A stretch of DNA of 64,000 nucleotides from Streptomyces sp. DH37 (GCF_029813835.1 NZ_JARVKV010000008.1:102386-166385); one strand, 5' to 3'. Counted from the first letter of the stretch, positions 44,596 to 53,692 are shown. The notes: generated by a model not told the origin, from the sequence alone. Numbers and translations are program-made.

Positions 44596-46220
44596 GTACG
44601 GTGAATGCGATGAGCGCGGCGAGTGCGAGGGACCGGCAGGTTGCCGGCGAGGCGGCCCGGCGGCGGACGTTCGCGGTGATCAGCCACCCGGACGCGGGCA
44701 AGTCGACGCTGACCGAGGCACTGGCCCTGCACGCGCGGGCGATCACCTCGGCCGGCGCGGTGCACGGCAAGGCGGGCCGGCGCGGAGTGGCGTCGGACTG
44801 GATGGAGATGGAGAAGGCCCGCGGCATCTCGGTGACCTCCGCCGTGCTGCAGTTCGCCCACCGCGACCGGGTGCTGAACCTGCTGGACACCCCCGGCCAC
44901 GCGGACTTCTCCGAGGACACCTACCGGGTGCTGGCCGCCGTGGACTGCGCGGTGATGCTCATCGACGCGGCCAAGGGCCTGGAGGAGCAGACCCGCAAGC
45001 TGTTCGACGTCTGCCGCCACCGCGGCATCCCCGTCATCACGTTCGTCAACAAGTGGGACCGGCCCGGCCGCGAGGCCCTGGAGCTGCTGGACGAGATCGA
45101 GTCCGAGTTCCGCCTCAAGCCCACCCCCGTCACCTGGCCGGTCGGCGGCGCCGGCCGTCTGCGGGGGCTGATCGACGTGCGCGAACCGGAGCGGATGCTG
45201 CGCTACACCCGCGCCCCCGGCGGCGCCCGGGCGGCGGCGGAGGAGTCCGTCCCGGCCGACCGGGCGGCCGGCGAGGAGGGCGCCGACTGGGTCAGGGCGG
45301 TCGAGGAGCTGGACCTGCTGCGCGCCACCGACGCCGAGCACGACCAGGGCTCGTTCCTGGCGGGCAGGTCCACGCCGGTGTTCTTCGGCGCGGCCGTCTC
45401 CAACATCGGGGTGCGGCTGCTGCTGGACGCCGTCGTCGACCTCGCCCCGCCGCCCGGAGCGCGCGAGCTGGACGGCGGCGGGCACCGGCCCGTCGACGCC
45501 CCGTTCTCCGGCCTGGTGTTCAAGGTGCAGGCCAACATGGACCGTTCCCACCGCGACCGCATCGCCTTCATGCGGGTGTGCTCGGGGGTCTTCGAACGCG
45601 GCATGACCGTGGTCCGGGCCGCCACGGGGCGGCCGTTCGCCACCAAGTACGCCCACAGCGTCTTCGGCCAGGACCGCTCCTCGGTCGACATCGCCTACCC
45701 CGGCGACGTGGTCGGCCTGGTCAACGCCACCGCCCTGCGGGTGGGCGACACCCTCCACACCGGCCCGCCCGCCGCCTTCCCGCCCATGCCCACCTTCGCC
45801 CCCGAGCACTTCGCCGTCGCCCGCCCCGCCGACATCGGCCGCTCCAAGCAGTTCCGCCGCGGCATCGCGCAGCTGGACGAGGAGGGCGTGGTCCAGGTCC
45901 TCGTCTCCGACCTGCGCGGCGAGCAGGCGCCGGTGCTGGCCGCGGTCGGGCCCATGCAGTTCGACGTGGTCGCCCACCGCATGGAGCACGAGTTCTCCGC
46001 CCCCGTGAGACTGGAGCCGCTGCCCTACCGCGTCGCCCGGGCCACCGACGCCGCCGGCGCCGACGCCCTCAACCGCACCCGGCTGGTGGCCGGGGAGAGC
46101 CTGGTCCGCAGCCGGGACACCACCCACCTCGCCCTCTTCCCCAGCCGCTGGCAGGCCGACTCCTTCGCCCGCGAGTTCCCCCGTGCCCGGCTGGAGACGC
46201 TCATCGCCGCCCACACATGA
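44592..46220 (+). CDS. prfC: Peptide chain release factor 3 (RF3)
   Basis: A 542-aa translational GTPase that recycles RF1/RF2 from terminated ribosomes. FAVISHPDAGKSTLTEALAL is the P-loop, KARGISVTSAVLQF is switch I, DTPGHADFSEDTYR is G3 and NKWDR is G4. The C-terminal MQFDVVAHRMEHEF block is RF3-specific. GTG 44592 overlaps the broken MerR gene; ATG 44610 is an alternative. RF3 is dispensable and patchily distributed, so its presence in an accessory-looking region is not surprising. Confidence 0.93.
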   Translation: MSTVNAMSAASARDRQVAGEAARRRTFAVISHPDAGKSTLTEALALHARAITSAGAVHGKAGRRGVASDWMEMEKARGISVTSAVLQFAHRDRVLNLLDTPGHADFSEDTYRVLAAVDCAVMLIDAAKGLEEQTRKLFDVCRHRGIPVITFVNKWDRPGREALELLDEIESEFRLKPTPVTWPVGGAGRLRGLIDVREPERMLRYTRAPGGARAAAEESVPADRAAGEEGADWVRAVEELDLLRATDAEHDQGSFLAGRSTPVFFGAAVSNIGVRLLLDAVVDLAPPPGARELDGGGHRPVDAPFSGLVFKVQANMDRSHRDRIAFMRVCSGVFERGMTVVRAATGRPFATKYAHSVFGQDRSSVDIAYPGDVVGLVNATALRVGDTLHTGPPAAFPPMPTFAPEHFAVARPADIGRSKQFRRGIAQLDEEGVVQVLVSDLRGEQAPVLAAVGPMQFDVVAHRMEHEFSAPVRLEPLPYRVARATDAAGADALNRTRLVAGESLVRSRDTTHLALFPSRWQADSFAREFPRARLETLIAAHT

Positions 46221-46243
46221 CGGGCGCGTCCCGGGGCGGACGG

Positions 46244-46273
46244 CCTTCCGGGCCGGCGAGCGCGCCCGGAAGG
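46244..46273. terminator. Terminator hairpin after prfC
   Basis: CCTTCCGGGC (46244-46253) pairs with GCCCGGAAGG (46264-46273), a 10-base perfect stem starting 24 bases past the prfC stop. Confidence 0.7.
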
Positions 46274-46321
46274 GGCGGGCCCGGCCCCGGGGAACCGGCC
46301 CTTACGTGAGGGAAGGATTCA

Positions 46322-47119
46322 GTGCGGGTCCACTGCGACGCCGAGGCCCTGGAAGCCTCCGTCGCCGACGACCTCCCCGTCCCCGGCGACTACGCCGCGG
46401 TCTGCCCGCTCGGCCGCGAAGAGCGGACCGCCACCGCTCCGCCCCCCCCCGCCGCGCCCGCCGGACCGGTCCGGGCCGCCTCCCCCGCCCTGCGGGCCGA
46501 GTCGGGGGAAAAGCCCCGAAAGGAAAGCGCCCCCGACGGCCCGAAGCCGGTCCCGGCCCCGGATCCGGCGGCCTCGAACAGGCCGCGCACCACCGCCCGG
46601 CCGCGGTCCGTCCGGCCGGAGCCCGCGCCGTCCCGGGTGCCCACCCTCCGGCAGGCCGTCGCCGCCTTCCTCGCCGAGTCCTCCGGCACCGCCGACGCCA
46701 CCGCGATGCTGCTCGGCACCCGCCTGGGCTCCTGCAACCGTCTCACCGTCCTGGAGGACGCCGGGGCGGCCGACCGGCTCACCGCGTGGTGTGACGGACA
46801 CTGGCCCGACCGCGGGAGCGACACCGCCCGGCGGGCGCTGGACTCCATCCGCCGCGCCGTCGACTTCTGGGGCGCCCGCGGCCGGCTGACCACCGGCCCC
46901 GCGGCCGGAATCCGCCGAGCGCCCCGGCCGCGCGGTGCCGCCCGCCGCGCGCTCCCCTCCCGGGCGCCGGCCGACCGCCCGTCGGCCCGCCGACCCGCCG
47001 CGTCGGCAGCCCCGTACCGCGGTGGCCCGGCGCCGTCCGGAGCCCCCGGGAGGGTGCCTCCGGACGCGCCCGGTCCCCTGGGCCGGGCCGTCAGCGGGTG
47101 TCGGTGCTGCGCAGGGTGA
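46322..47119 (+). CDS. Protein with integrase core-binding-like domain, no catalytic domain
   Basis: 265 aa from GTG 46322 (GGGAAGGATT upstream). The middle (~105-205) resembles the SAM-like core-binding domain of tyrosine recombinases: TLRQAVAAFLAE, a run of helices, then ARRALDSIRRAVDFWGARGR and TTGPAAGIRR. Both flanks are Pro/Arg/Ala-rich and low in complexity, and the catalytic domain with the Arg-His-Arg-Tyr set is missing. It could be an integrase remnant or a DNA-binding protein. Its 3' end overlaps the convergent oxygenase gene by 29 bases. Confidence 0.5.
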   Translation: MRVHCDAEALEASVADDLPVPGDYAAVCPLGREERTATAPPPPAAPAGPVRAASPALRAESGEKPRKESAPDGPKPVPAPDPAASNRPRTTARPRSVRPEPAPSRVPTLRQAVAAFLAESSGTADATAMLLGTRLGSCNRLTVLEDAGAADRLTAWCDGHWPDRGSDTARRALDSIRRAVDFWGARGRLTTGPAAGIRRAPRPRGAARRALPSRAPADRPSARRPAASAAPYRGGPAPSGAPGRVPPDAPGPLGRAVSGCRCCAG

Positions 47120-47894
47120 GGATGCGGACGGTACGGTCGCCCGTGTGGGCGTCACGGCCGTGCCAGCAGCGGTAGTTGTCCAGGACGAGGATGTCCCCCT
47201 CATCGAGCCGGAACCGCGGAAGTGTCAGTTCCAGTTCGTGCACGGCGTGCTCGAAGCGGGTCAGCATGGCGCGTACGCGGTCGGCGTCCGGATCCCGGTG
47301 CAGCGGGGCGGCCCCGTCGGTGCGGCGGACGATGCGCCTGCCGGTGCGGGTGTACTCGACGTGGCGGCCGACACGCGGGGTGGAGGGCAGGCCGCGCAGC
47401 CCCGCCCATGCCCCGAAGAGGTCGACGTCGACGCCCGTGAGGAACTCCCACAGCCGGGGATCGGCGCTCTCGAGGCCGTCCGCGAAACGGTGGGCGTCGA
47501 CCGCGAAGGAGTCCCCTCCGGCCGGCGCGGGGCGGAGGCACTGCACCAGGACGTGGTCCTCGTCGGGATCGCGCCGCCGGTGGGGGACGCCTCCCACGTC
47601 GACGAGGAGGTCGAAGCTGTCGGCGTGCAGGTGGACGGGGCCCGCGTCGCCGGAGGTGCGCACCCGGTGGGGGAAGAGTTCGCGCAGACGGTCGCCGAGC
47701 AGGAGAGCGGCCGCCACGACGAGGGCGTCGGCGGTGGCCCGGGATCCGGTGAGGATGACCGCGCCGTGTTCCGCGAGCAGTTCCCGGGCCCGGTCCGTGC
47801 GGTCGATGCCGACGCGGGCGGGGACGAGGCCGGGGCCCCGCGGGTCCCGCTCGCCCGCGGGAGCCGGGTGACGTGTCGGGGTGTGGCCGCTCAT
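47091..47894 (-). CDS. Fe(II)/2-oxoglutarate-dependent oxygenase, TauD-like
   Basis: 267 aa. VHLHADSF near residue 90 supplies the HxD iron ligands, CWHGRDA near 245 the distal histidine, and RTVRILTLRS the 2-oxoglutarate arginine. FRLDEGDILVLDNYRC is the family's pre-histidine strand. Many such enzymes hydroxylate amino acids in metallophore or antibiotic pathways. It follows an MFS gene by 17 bases, and both are transcribed away from a Zur-box, so it may belong to a zinc-starvation metallophore system (inference). Confidence 0.85.
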   Translation of the reverse strand: MSGHTPTRHPAPAGERDPRGPGLVPARVGIDRTDRARELLAEHGAVILTGSRATADALVVAAALLLGDRLRELFPHRVRTSGDAGPVHLHADSFDLLVDVGGVPHRRRDPDEDHVLVQCLRPAPAGGDSFAVDAHRFADGLESADPRLWEFLTGVDVDLFGAWAGLRGLPSTPRVGRHVEYTRTGRRIVRRTDGAAPLHRDPDADRVRAMLTRFEHAVHELELTLPRFRLDEGDILVLDNYRCWHGRDAHTGDRTVRILTLRSTDTR

Positions 47895-47911
47895 GTCCAC
47901 GGGTTCGCAGA

Positions 47912-49156
47912 TCACTTCGGGCGGCGGGAGAAGTGGCGGGCGGTGGGCACCGCGGCGGCTGCGGCCGGTGCGAGGAAGCAGATCAGGGCGCAGGCGGCGA
48001 GGACCGTCTGGGTTCCGAAGGCGTCGATGGCCGGGGCTATGAGGACGAGGCCGACCGGTGCGAGGCCGTAGGAGAGCAGGAAGTCCAGTGAGGAGACCCG
48101 GGCGAGCTTGTCCGGCTCGACTTCGCGCTGGGTGGCGGTGAACCACGGCACGTTGAACAGTTCGATTCCGATCCCCGCGACGGCGTAGGCGGCGACCACG
48201 ACGGCGGGGTGCACCGGCAGCATCAGGCTCAGCGGCGCGAAACCGTAGGCGGCCAGGCCGGCCAGGGCGGTCCAGCCCTGGGACCGCGATCGCCAGCGGG
48301 CGATGACCACGGCTCCCGCCAACGCGCCCACGGTGTAGGCGGTCATCGCCGCGGCGAGCACGACCTCGGTCCCGTACCGGTCGCGGCTGACCAGGGGAAG
48401 CGCGACGCCGGTGGCGGAGTAGCCGGTGGCGATGACGGCGGTCAGGGCGGCGAGCCCGGCCACGAACCAGGGGTGCCGGCGCGCCTCGCGCACTCCGTCG
48501 GCGAACTCGCCGAAGAAGGAGGCGCGGCGGCCCGCGGCGGCGGGTGCGCCGGCGGCGCCGGGACCGGGGACGAGGGCCGCGAGGAGCCAGAGCAGGCCGA
48601 TTCCCAGCAACAGCGCCCAGGTGTCGAGGAACACCGCGAGCAGGGCGGTCAGAGCGGGGCCCACCAGGGTGGTGACGCGGACCGCCAGCGTCATGGCGGC
48701 GTTGGCCTGCTGTCTGCGGTCGACGTCGACGACCTCGGCGGTCAGGGCCTGGAACGCCGGCCGGCAGGCCCCCTGCCCGGCCCCGGCCAGCGCGGCCGCG
48801 GCGGCCATCAGCGGAAGCGAACGTCCCAGCCCGGCGGCCATCAGCGGCGCCGCCACGGCCGCGGCGAGTCCGGCCCACAGCACGACGCCCCGGCGGGAGT
48901 GCCGGTCGGCCAGGACACCGCTGATCGGGACCGCCGCGAGGAATCCCACCGTGCGGGTGGCCAGAACCAGGCCGAGCCCCGCGGGGGTGAGCGTCCGGTC
49001 GAGCACCGCGAGCCCGAGCACGAACGGCAGGGCCCAGGTGGCCAGGCCCGATGCCGTGGTGCCGGCCCACAGCCTCAGGAAGGCGATGTCGAGCAGAACG
49101 CTCCTCCGGGGCGGCGGGTCGGCCTGGGAGGTTGCCGGTGCGGACGAAGTCGCCAC
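47912..49156 (-). CDS. MFS exporter (EntS-like)
   Basis: 414 aa, 12 hydrophobic segments. LLDIAFLRLWAGTTASGLAT is the typical opening of the EntS/siderophore-exporter-like MFS group, PISGVLADRHSRRGVVLWAG is motif A, and a central loop GAAGAPAAAGRRASFF divides the halves. GTG 49156 starts 145 bases from a Zur-box; divergent from it is a dead metallophore-binding-protein gene. A role in exporting a metal-binding metabolite fits but is not proven. Confidence 0.82.
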   Translation of the reverse strand: MATSSAPATSQADPPPRRSVLLDIAFLRLWAGTTASGLATWALPFVLGLAVLDRTLTPAGLGLVLATRTVGFLAAVPISGVLADRHSRRGVVLWAGLAAAVAAPLMAAGLGRSLPLMAAAAALAGAGQGACRPAFQALTAEVVDVDRRQQANAAMTLAVRVTTLVGPALTALLAVFLDTWALLLGIGLLWLLAALVPGPGAAGAPAAAGRRASFFGEFADGVREARRHPWFVAGLAALTAVIATGYSATGVALPLVSRDRYGTEVVLAAAMTAYTVGALAGAVVIARWRSRSQGWTALAGLAAYGFAPLSLMLPVHPAVVVAAYAVAGIGIELFNVPWFTATQREVEPDKLARVSSLDFLLSYGLAPVGLVLIAPAIDAFGTQTVLAACALICFLAPAAAAAVPTARHFSRRPK

Positions 49157-49300
49157 GGTGTGATGCTCCTGTCGTGGAGGGCGCGGATCGACTGCGGGCC
49201 CAGTGGTTCGTGTCCGTGCCAGTGCCGGGAGCCGCCACGTGGTCAGCGGGCAGCGCGAGGAGAGAGCGCACGAACTGGCGGCGCTCCAGTACCACCCTAA

Positions 49301-49315
49301 TGAAAATGATTACCG
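49301..49315. promoter_or_regulatory. Zur-box between the MFS/oxygenase operon and the binding-protein gene
   Basis: TGAAAATGATTACCG matches the Streptomyces Zur consensus TGAAAATGATTTTCA at 11 of 15 positions with a perfect left half. It could control both divergent transcripts. Confidence 0.7.
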
Positions 49316-49387
49316 GTAGGCTACCCGTCGGCCATCCACGCTCACATGATCCACCTCGGCGTCCGTACGCCCCAGACCGGAGGATCC

Positions 49388-50061
49388 ATGCGTCAGCTCG
49401 CCCGCTCGGGCGTCGCCCTCACCCTCGCTCTCGCGGTCGTCGGCTGTTCGGCCGCGGGAGACGGCTCCCCCGCCGGGAGCGGGCCCGGGGAGCGGACGGC
49501 CGTCACCAGCTGCGGCCGGACCCTCACCTTCGCCGCACCGCCGGAGCGGGCCGTCACCCTCGACCAGTCCTCCACCGAGACCCTGCCGGCACTCGGGCTC
49601 GCCGACCGGATGGCCGGCACCTCCAACCTGAAGACGAAGGTCGCGAAGGAGTACCGGGACGCCTACGCCGATGTCCCGGTCCTCAGCCCCGAGGTCCTGA
49701 CGAGCGAGTAGTTGCGCGCGGCCGCGCCGGACCTGGTGGTCTCGTCCTTCACCGACCTGTACGCCAAGGACCGCGTCGGCACGCGCGAGGAGCTGGACGG
49801 ACTCGGCCTGGCCTCGTACGTCAGCGCGGTGGACTGCCCGGAGCGGGCCGCCCCGGGCAGGACGGCCTTCGACCTGCTGCTGGACGACTACGAGAACCTG
49901 GGCAGGATCTTCGGCGTCGAGGAGCGCGCCGCGGAGCTCTCCGAGCGGCAGCGGGCCGCGGTCGGGGAGGCGGCCGCCGCCGGCGGCGACGTCACGGGCG
50001 AGCCCACGGTCGTGTGGCTGTACTCCGTCTACAACGGCATGCCATACGTGGCCGGCCTCCC
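49388..50061 (+). pseudogene. FecB/BtuF-type metallophore-binding lipoprotein, dead
   Basis: ATG 49388 gives a lipoprotein signal (GVALTLALAVVGCSAAG) and the fold-III binding-protein pattern PPERAVTLDQSSTETLPALG. At 49709 a TAG stands where relatives have CAG (LTSE-Q-LRAAAPD). The frame then continues intact (RAAAPDLVVSSFTDLYAKD, then EPTVVWLYSVYNGMPYVAG) until about 50061, where the gene is cut and joined to another Zur-box region. One nonsense mutation plus a 3' deletion: the transporter for this Zur-controlled uptake is lost. Confidence 0.75.
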
Positions 50062-50067
50062 ATCAGA

Positions 50068-50082
50068 TGAAAACGATTGTCA
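50068..50082. promoter_or_regulatory. Zur-box at the truncation point
   Basis: TGAAAACGATTGTCA matches the Zur consensus at 13 of 15 positions. No intact gene follows; it probably came with a lost Zur-controlled gene fused here by the deletion that cut the binding-protein gene. Confidence 0.65.
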
Positions 50083-50587
50083 AGACCGTTCGCCGTCTTG
50101 CGCGCACCGCCGCCACTCGGCCACGTCGGCCCGTCCGGCAGGTCCGGGGCATCCGGCACGTCTGATGAGACGTTAAAACGACAGTCGGTTTCACATGGGA
50201 GATCACCCCTTCTCTTCGCGGACCGCCGGCGGACCTGCCGTACGGCGACGAGCACGGCGCTTCCGCCTCGCCCGGTTTCCGCATGCGCGCGCTCCCGGCG
50301 GCAGCCGCGAGCCCGCCCTCGGCCGCCGCCTCCCCCGCACCCCCGGCTCCCCCACCGGGCGGCCCTTGGACGACCGGGACGGGTCCGGCGCGCTCGGCCG
50401 TACGCCGTCCGGGCAGGGGACCGGACTCCGGCCGCCCGGGTGCGATCGGGCATCCGGTGACCCTCGGGGCGTCGTACGGCCGGGCTCCACCGACCGGCAC
50501 GGAGCGCGGTCGCCCGCCCGCACACCACCGCGTGCACCCGTCCGCCGGTGCGGAGGCGGGGGCATCCAGTGCCGTGGATCGGCGCCG

Positions 50588-50646
50588 GCGATCTTGGCGG
50601 GGTGACCCTCGATCACGGACTGTGCGGTGAACAGGCGTTGAGGAAC
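50588..50646 (-). pseudogene. Remnant of metK (S-adenosylmethionine synthetase) 5' end
   Basis: QRLFTAQSVIEGHPAKIA is the MetK N-terminus, usually RLFTSESVTEGHPDKIA. Immediately downstream the frame is lost and only a faint TALDA echo in another frame remains (usual TILDA). No intact copy follows, so this is a fragment of a metK paralogue. Confidence 0.6.
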
Positions 50647-51012
50647 GTTCCGGCAGCGGGCTCCCGAACACCTCGGATGCGCCGGCCGGCTCGGGACAGG
50701 CCGCGGCCCGCGCGGCGCGCGGGAACGTACGACCGCTCGGCCGCGACCGCACGGAGGAGGGGCCCGGGGGGCGGTCCGGCCGCCCCCCGGGCCCAGACGG
50801 TCGCAGTCAGCCGGCCCCCCGGCCGCAGCAACCGTGACAGCCGCCCTGTCGCGGCCGTCGTCCCGGGGAAGGACAGTCCGAGCGAGCGCACCAGCGCGCC
50901 GCAACCACGCCTGGGACCCGGCCAGGAGAGGGCGTCACCCCGCGCGAAGCGCACAGGGGCCGGAACGGATGCATGGGAAGCTCCCGCTCAGCGACGACGA
51001 AGACAGGCTACA

Positions 51013-51027
51013 TGAAAATGAAAACCA
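51013..51027. promoter_or_regulatory. Zur-like sequence, copy 1
   Basis: TGAAAATGAAAACCA; the left half matches the Zur consensus exactly, the right half does not. An identical 15-mer lies at 51135-51149. Confidence 0.4.
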
Positions 51028-51061
51028 CGTCACCGCCTCACCCGCCACCAGCCGCGCGACA

Positions 51062-51086
51062 GCCGGATGACGGGGCGTCATCCGGC
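51062..51086. terminator. Strong hairpin between the two Zur-like copies
   Basis: GCCGGATGACG (51062-51072) and CGTCATCCGGC (51076-51086) are perfect complements around GGG. It may terminate transcripts or be a residue of a lost gene's end. Confidence 0.65.
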
Positions 51087-51134
51087 CCCACGGCGGCCCA
51101 CCTTCGGGCTCCCGCGCCGACGGCGCTCCTCAAT

Positions 51135-51149
51135 TGAAAATGAAAACCA
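51135..51149. promoter_or_regulatory. Zur-like sequence, copy 2
   Basis: Exact copy of 51013-51027 (TGAAAATGAAAACCA), 122 bases further on and about 360 bases before the Zur-family gene, so it may take part in its autoregulation. Confidence 0.4.
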
Positions 51150-51508
51150 GCGCCCGTAAAGTGTCACCGTGGCTCGCGACGAGACGGCGGCAGCCGCCAC
51201 GGTTCCTCCGGCTCGTCTCTGCACTGGGGAGCCCGTCCGGACGCGGGTCATGGGCGGTCGCACGCCCCACGCGGGCGTACGTCCCTCTGCCGCCCGGCGC
51301 CATGGGCGTCGGGCGGCAGGGACGCACCACGGGCGGGATCCACCGAGCCGCCCCGGGACGAACGCCCCGGCCCACGGCGGTTCGCCGCCGCGGACCATCC
51401 GGCGAGCGCGGGACGCGGTGAGGTTCCGGACGCCGGGGGCACAGGACGGACGACACGTCCGCCGCACCCGTCGAGGCCGCTGTCCGACCGCACGGGAAAG
51501 GGAAAGAG

Positions 51509-52000
51509 ATGCCCGAGAGGCGGACCCTCCACCCACCGCACCGTTCCACCGCGCGCCACGGCGCCGAACGCCCGTCCGGCCGGGGCCTCCTGCCGCTGAA
51601 CACCCCGCAGCAGAAGGCGGTGCTGCGGGCCCTCGCCGGGCTGGACGTGTTCGCCAGCGCGCAGGGGATCCACCGCCATCTCCGCGGCCAGGACGCCCCC
51701 GTGAGCCTGAGCACCGTGTACCGGACCCTTGCCACCCTGGAGCACCTGGGCCTGGTCGACGCCGTGCGCGACAGCAGGGGGGAGAAGGCCTACCGGCGCA
51801 GGGACACCAGCGAACACCAGCACTACCTGATCTGCCGGCAGTGCGGGTACAGCGTGCCCATCCCCTGCGAGGAGTTCGAGGAGTGGCTGGCGGCGACGCA
51901 GCGGCGGTACGGATTCGTCGACGTGCGCCACATGCTCACCTTCGAAGGCCTGTGCCGCGGATGCCGGGACCGGCGGGCCGCACAGCCGCTCGCGCCCTGA
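51509..52000 (+). CDS. zur: Fur-family regulator, Zur type
   Basis: 163 aa. The winged helix has VSLSTVYRTLATLEHLGLVD. The metal-binding half reads TSEHQHYLICRQCGYSVPIP with the sensory histidines, RYGFVDVRHMLTF, and two CxxC pairs (CRQC, CRGC) for structural zinc, the closest match being Zur rather than Fur, PerR or Nur. ATG 51509 follows GGGAAAGAG. It sits among four Zur-box-like sites and next to a zinc-independent L32 gene, so it is probably the local or a second zinc-uptake regulator of the genome. Confidence 0.8.
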   Translation: MPERRTLHPPHRSTARHGAERPSGRGLLPLNTPQQKAVLRALAGLDVFASAQGIHRHLRGQDAPVSLSTVYRTLATLEHLGLVDAVRDSRGEKAYRRRDTSEHQHYLICRQCGYSVPIPCEEFEEWLAATQRRYGFVDVRHMLTFEGLCRGCRDRRAAQPLAP

Positions 52001-52146
52001 CCCGGCGTCGGAACGGGCCCACGGGCGCGCCGTGGGCCGGCGGCGAGGAGCGGGGCGTATCCCCCGGCGTCCCGGCGATCACGCCCCGGCACCGGAACTC
52101 GTCCCGCACGGGCCGCCGAGGCGTCACCGGAGCACGACTTCCGAAA

Positions 52147-52161
52147 CGGAAACCATTTTCA
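52147..52161. promoter_or_regulatory. Zur-box in the rpmF promoter
   Basis: CGGAAACCATTTTCA (reverse TGAAAATGGTTTCCG) matches the Zur consensus in its conserved half. TATAGAGT, a plausible -10, starts 2 bases later, so bound Zur would block RNA polymerase. The start codon is 38 bases downstream. Confidence 0.75.
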
Positions 52162-52198
52162 TATAGAGTGGAGGCCGAACGCCGTCGAAGGAGTAACC

Positions 52199-52369
52199 AT
52201 GGCCGTACCCAAACGGAAGATGTCCCGCAGCAACACCCGTCACCGGCGCGCCCAGTGGAAGGCCACGACAGCCCAACTCGTGCCCGTCACCCTCGATGGC
52301 ACCGTCCATCTGGTGCCGCAGCGCCTGGTCAAGGCCTATGAGCGCGGCCTGCTGACCCCGCGGGACTGA
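52199..52369 (+). CDS. rpmF: Ribosomal protein L32, zinc-independent paralogue
   Basis: 56 aa starting [20 protein letters not shown], the L32 signature. The C-terminal half ([20 protein letters not shown]) lacks the CxxC zinc ribbon of the housekeeping form. In Streptomyces such C-minus paralogues are derepressed by loss of Zur repression and replace zinc-binding copies under zinc shortage. AAGGAG lies 6 bases before ATG 52199 and a Zur-box lies over the promoter. Too short for many automated gene calls. Confidence 0.92.
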   Translation: MAVPKRKMSRSNTRHRRAQWKATTAQLVPVTLDGTVHLVPQRLVKAYERGLLTPRD

Positions 52370-52658
52370 GGGGACGCGAAGACTCCGGGCCGGACGGTGG
52401 CCGCAGCCACGACACCGTCCGGCCCGGTCCCTCGGCCACCCGGCGTCCGGAGACGGCAGCGGGATCCGCCGCGAACGGGCGCGGCGTGGACCCGGGCGGC
52501 ACCCGGCAGGCGCACGGTGCGCTCGGCGGGGCCGAGGCCCGCAGGAGAGCACCCGCCGGCGCCTTCGCCCCTCCCTCGGAGGCGATCGCCCAGGTCACCG
52601 GCCCGCTCGTCCCCGGCGACGCCCGGCGCTGACCGGGCTCCATCGGTGCGCACCCGCC

Positions 52659-53027
52659 GTGAACGACGTACGCACCGCCGGGGTCACCTCCGCGGCGGTC
52701 GGACCGGTGCTGACCGCGGGCAGCCTCGGGGGCGTCGTGGGCGCGACGCTCGCCCGGACCGCGGGACGCCGGTTCGGCACCAGCCGCGGCATGCCGGCGA
52801 TGCGCCTGCTCACCGGCCCCTGGGCGCTCCCGATGCTCCTCACCTCTCCGGGAGGCGGGCCTGCTCCTCTTCACGGCCGGCGCCTTCCCGGTCGGCGTCG
52901 GCATCACCGCGTGCGACGTCGCGCTCGGCAGCTTCCGCCAGACGTACTGCCCGCCCCGGCTGCCGGCCCGTCGAAGAGTCCGGCAGCCTCGGCGACCGTC
53001 GGTTCGCCACGCCGCAGGGCCCGTGAC
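52659..53027 (+). pseudogene. MFS transporter remnant, frameshifted
   Basis: The first frame reads TAGVTSAAVGPVLTAGSLGG, VVGATLARTAGRRFG; after about 52855 the match continues in another frame (GLLLFTAGAFPVGVGITACD, LGSFRQTYCPP). This is the middle of an EntS-like MFS protein. Both ends are missing. It follows the Zur-controlled rpmF, so it may once have been part of the zinc-metallophore export set. Confidence 0.65.
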
Positions 53028-53083
53028 CGGGCCGGGAGGCGCCGCGCTTCCTCCCGGCCCGCCGGTGACCGCCCGGGACCGGG

Positions 53084-53692
53084 TCAGGCGCCGGTGGCCG
53101 CGGCGTGGCGGGCGGCGACGTCGTCCCAGTTGACCAGGTCCCACAGCCTGGTGACGTAGTCGGGGCGGACGTTCTTGTACTGCAGGTAGTAGGCGTGCTC
53201 CCAGGCGTCGAAGACCAGCAGCGGCACCGAGCCCTGGCCGACGTTGCCGTGGTGGTCGTAGACCTGCTCCACGATCAGGCGGCGGCCCAGCGGCTCCCAG
53301 GCCAGCACGCCCCAGCCGGAGCCCTGCACGGACGCGGTGGCCACGGTGAGCTGCCTCCTGAACGCCTCGAAGCCGCCGAGGTGTTCGTCGATGGCGTCGG
53401 CCAGCGCGCCGTCGGGGCGGTCGCCGCCCTCCGGGGAGAGGTTCTGCCAGAAGATCGAGTGCAGCACGTGCCCGGAGAGGTTGAAGGCGAAGGTCTTCTC
53501 CAGACCCACCAGTTGAGTGGGCGCGATCTGCTCCTTCTCCCGGACTTCGGCGATCTGCTCCAGGGTGTCGTTGGCTCCCTTGACGTACGCGGCGTGGTGC
53601 TTGGCGTGGTGCAGCTCCAGGATCTCCGGCGTGATGGCCGGGGCGAGCGCCGAGTAGTCATACGGCAGGTCGGGAAGCGCGTAGGTGCCCAT
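53084..53692 (-). CDS. sodF: Iron (Fe/Zn) superoxide dismutase
   Basis: A 202-aa Fe/Mn-family enzyme. Metal ligands are in [14 protein letters not shown] (His), [11 protein letters not shown] (His) and [15 protein letters not shown] (Asp, His). [12 protein letters not shown] and [11 protein letters not shown] complete the family pattern. ATG 53692 with AAGGAG 8 bases upstream is preferred to the GTG two codons earlier. In Streptomyces sodF is repressed by nickel-bound Nur while the nickel enzyme SodN is used instead; the Nur-box at 53746-53762 fits this. Confidence 0.95.
   Translation of the reverse strand: MGTYALPDLPYDYSALAPAITPEILELHHAKHHAAYVKGANDTLEQIAEVREKEQIAPTQLVGLEKTFAFNLSGHVLHSIFWQNLSPEGGDRPDGALADAIDEHLGGFEAFRRQLTVATASVQGSGWGVLAWEPLGRRLIVEQVYDHHGNVGQGSVPLLVFDAWEHAYYLQYKNVRPDYVTRLWDLVNWDDVAARHAAATGA

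Larger units (their letters stand above)
50083..51508. other. 1.4-kb decayed region without intact gene
   Basis: Contains the metK remnant (50588-50646), two identical Zur-like sequences and a strong hairpin (listed separately). The remaining frames on both strands are low-complexity and not recognisable. Confidence 0.5.
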
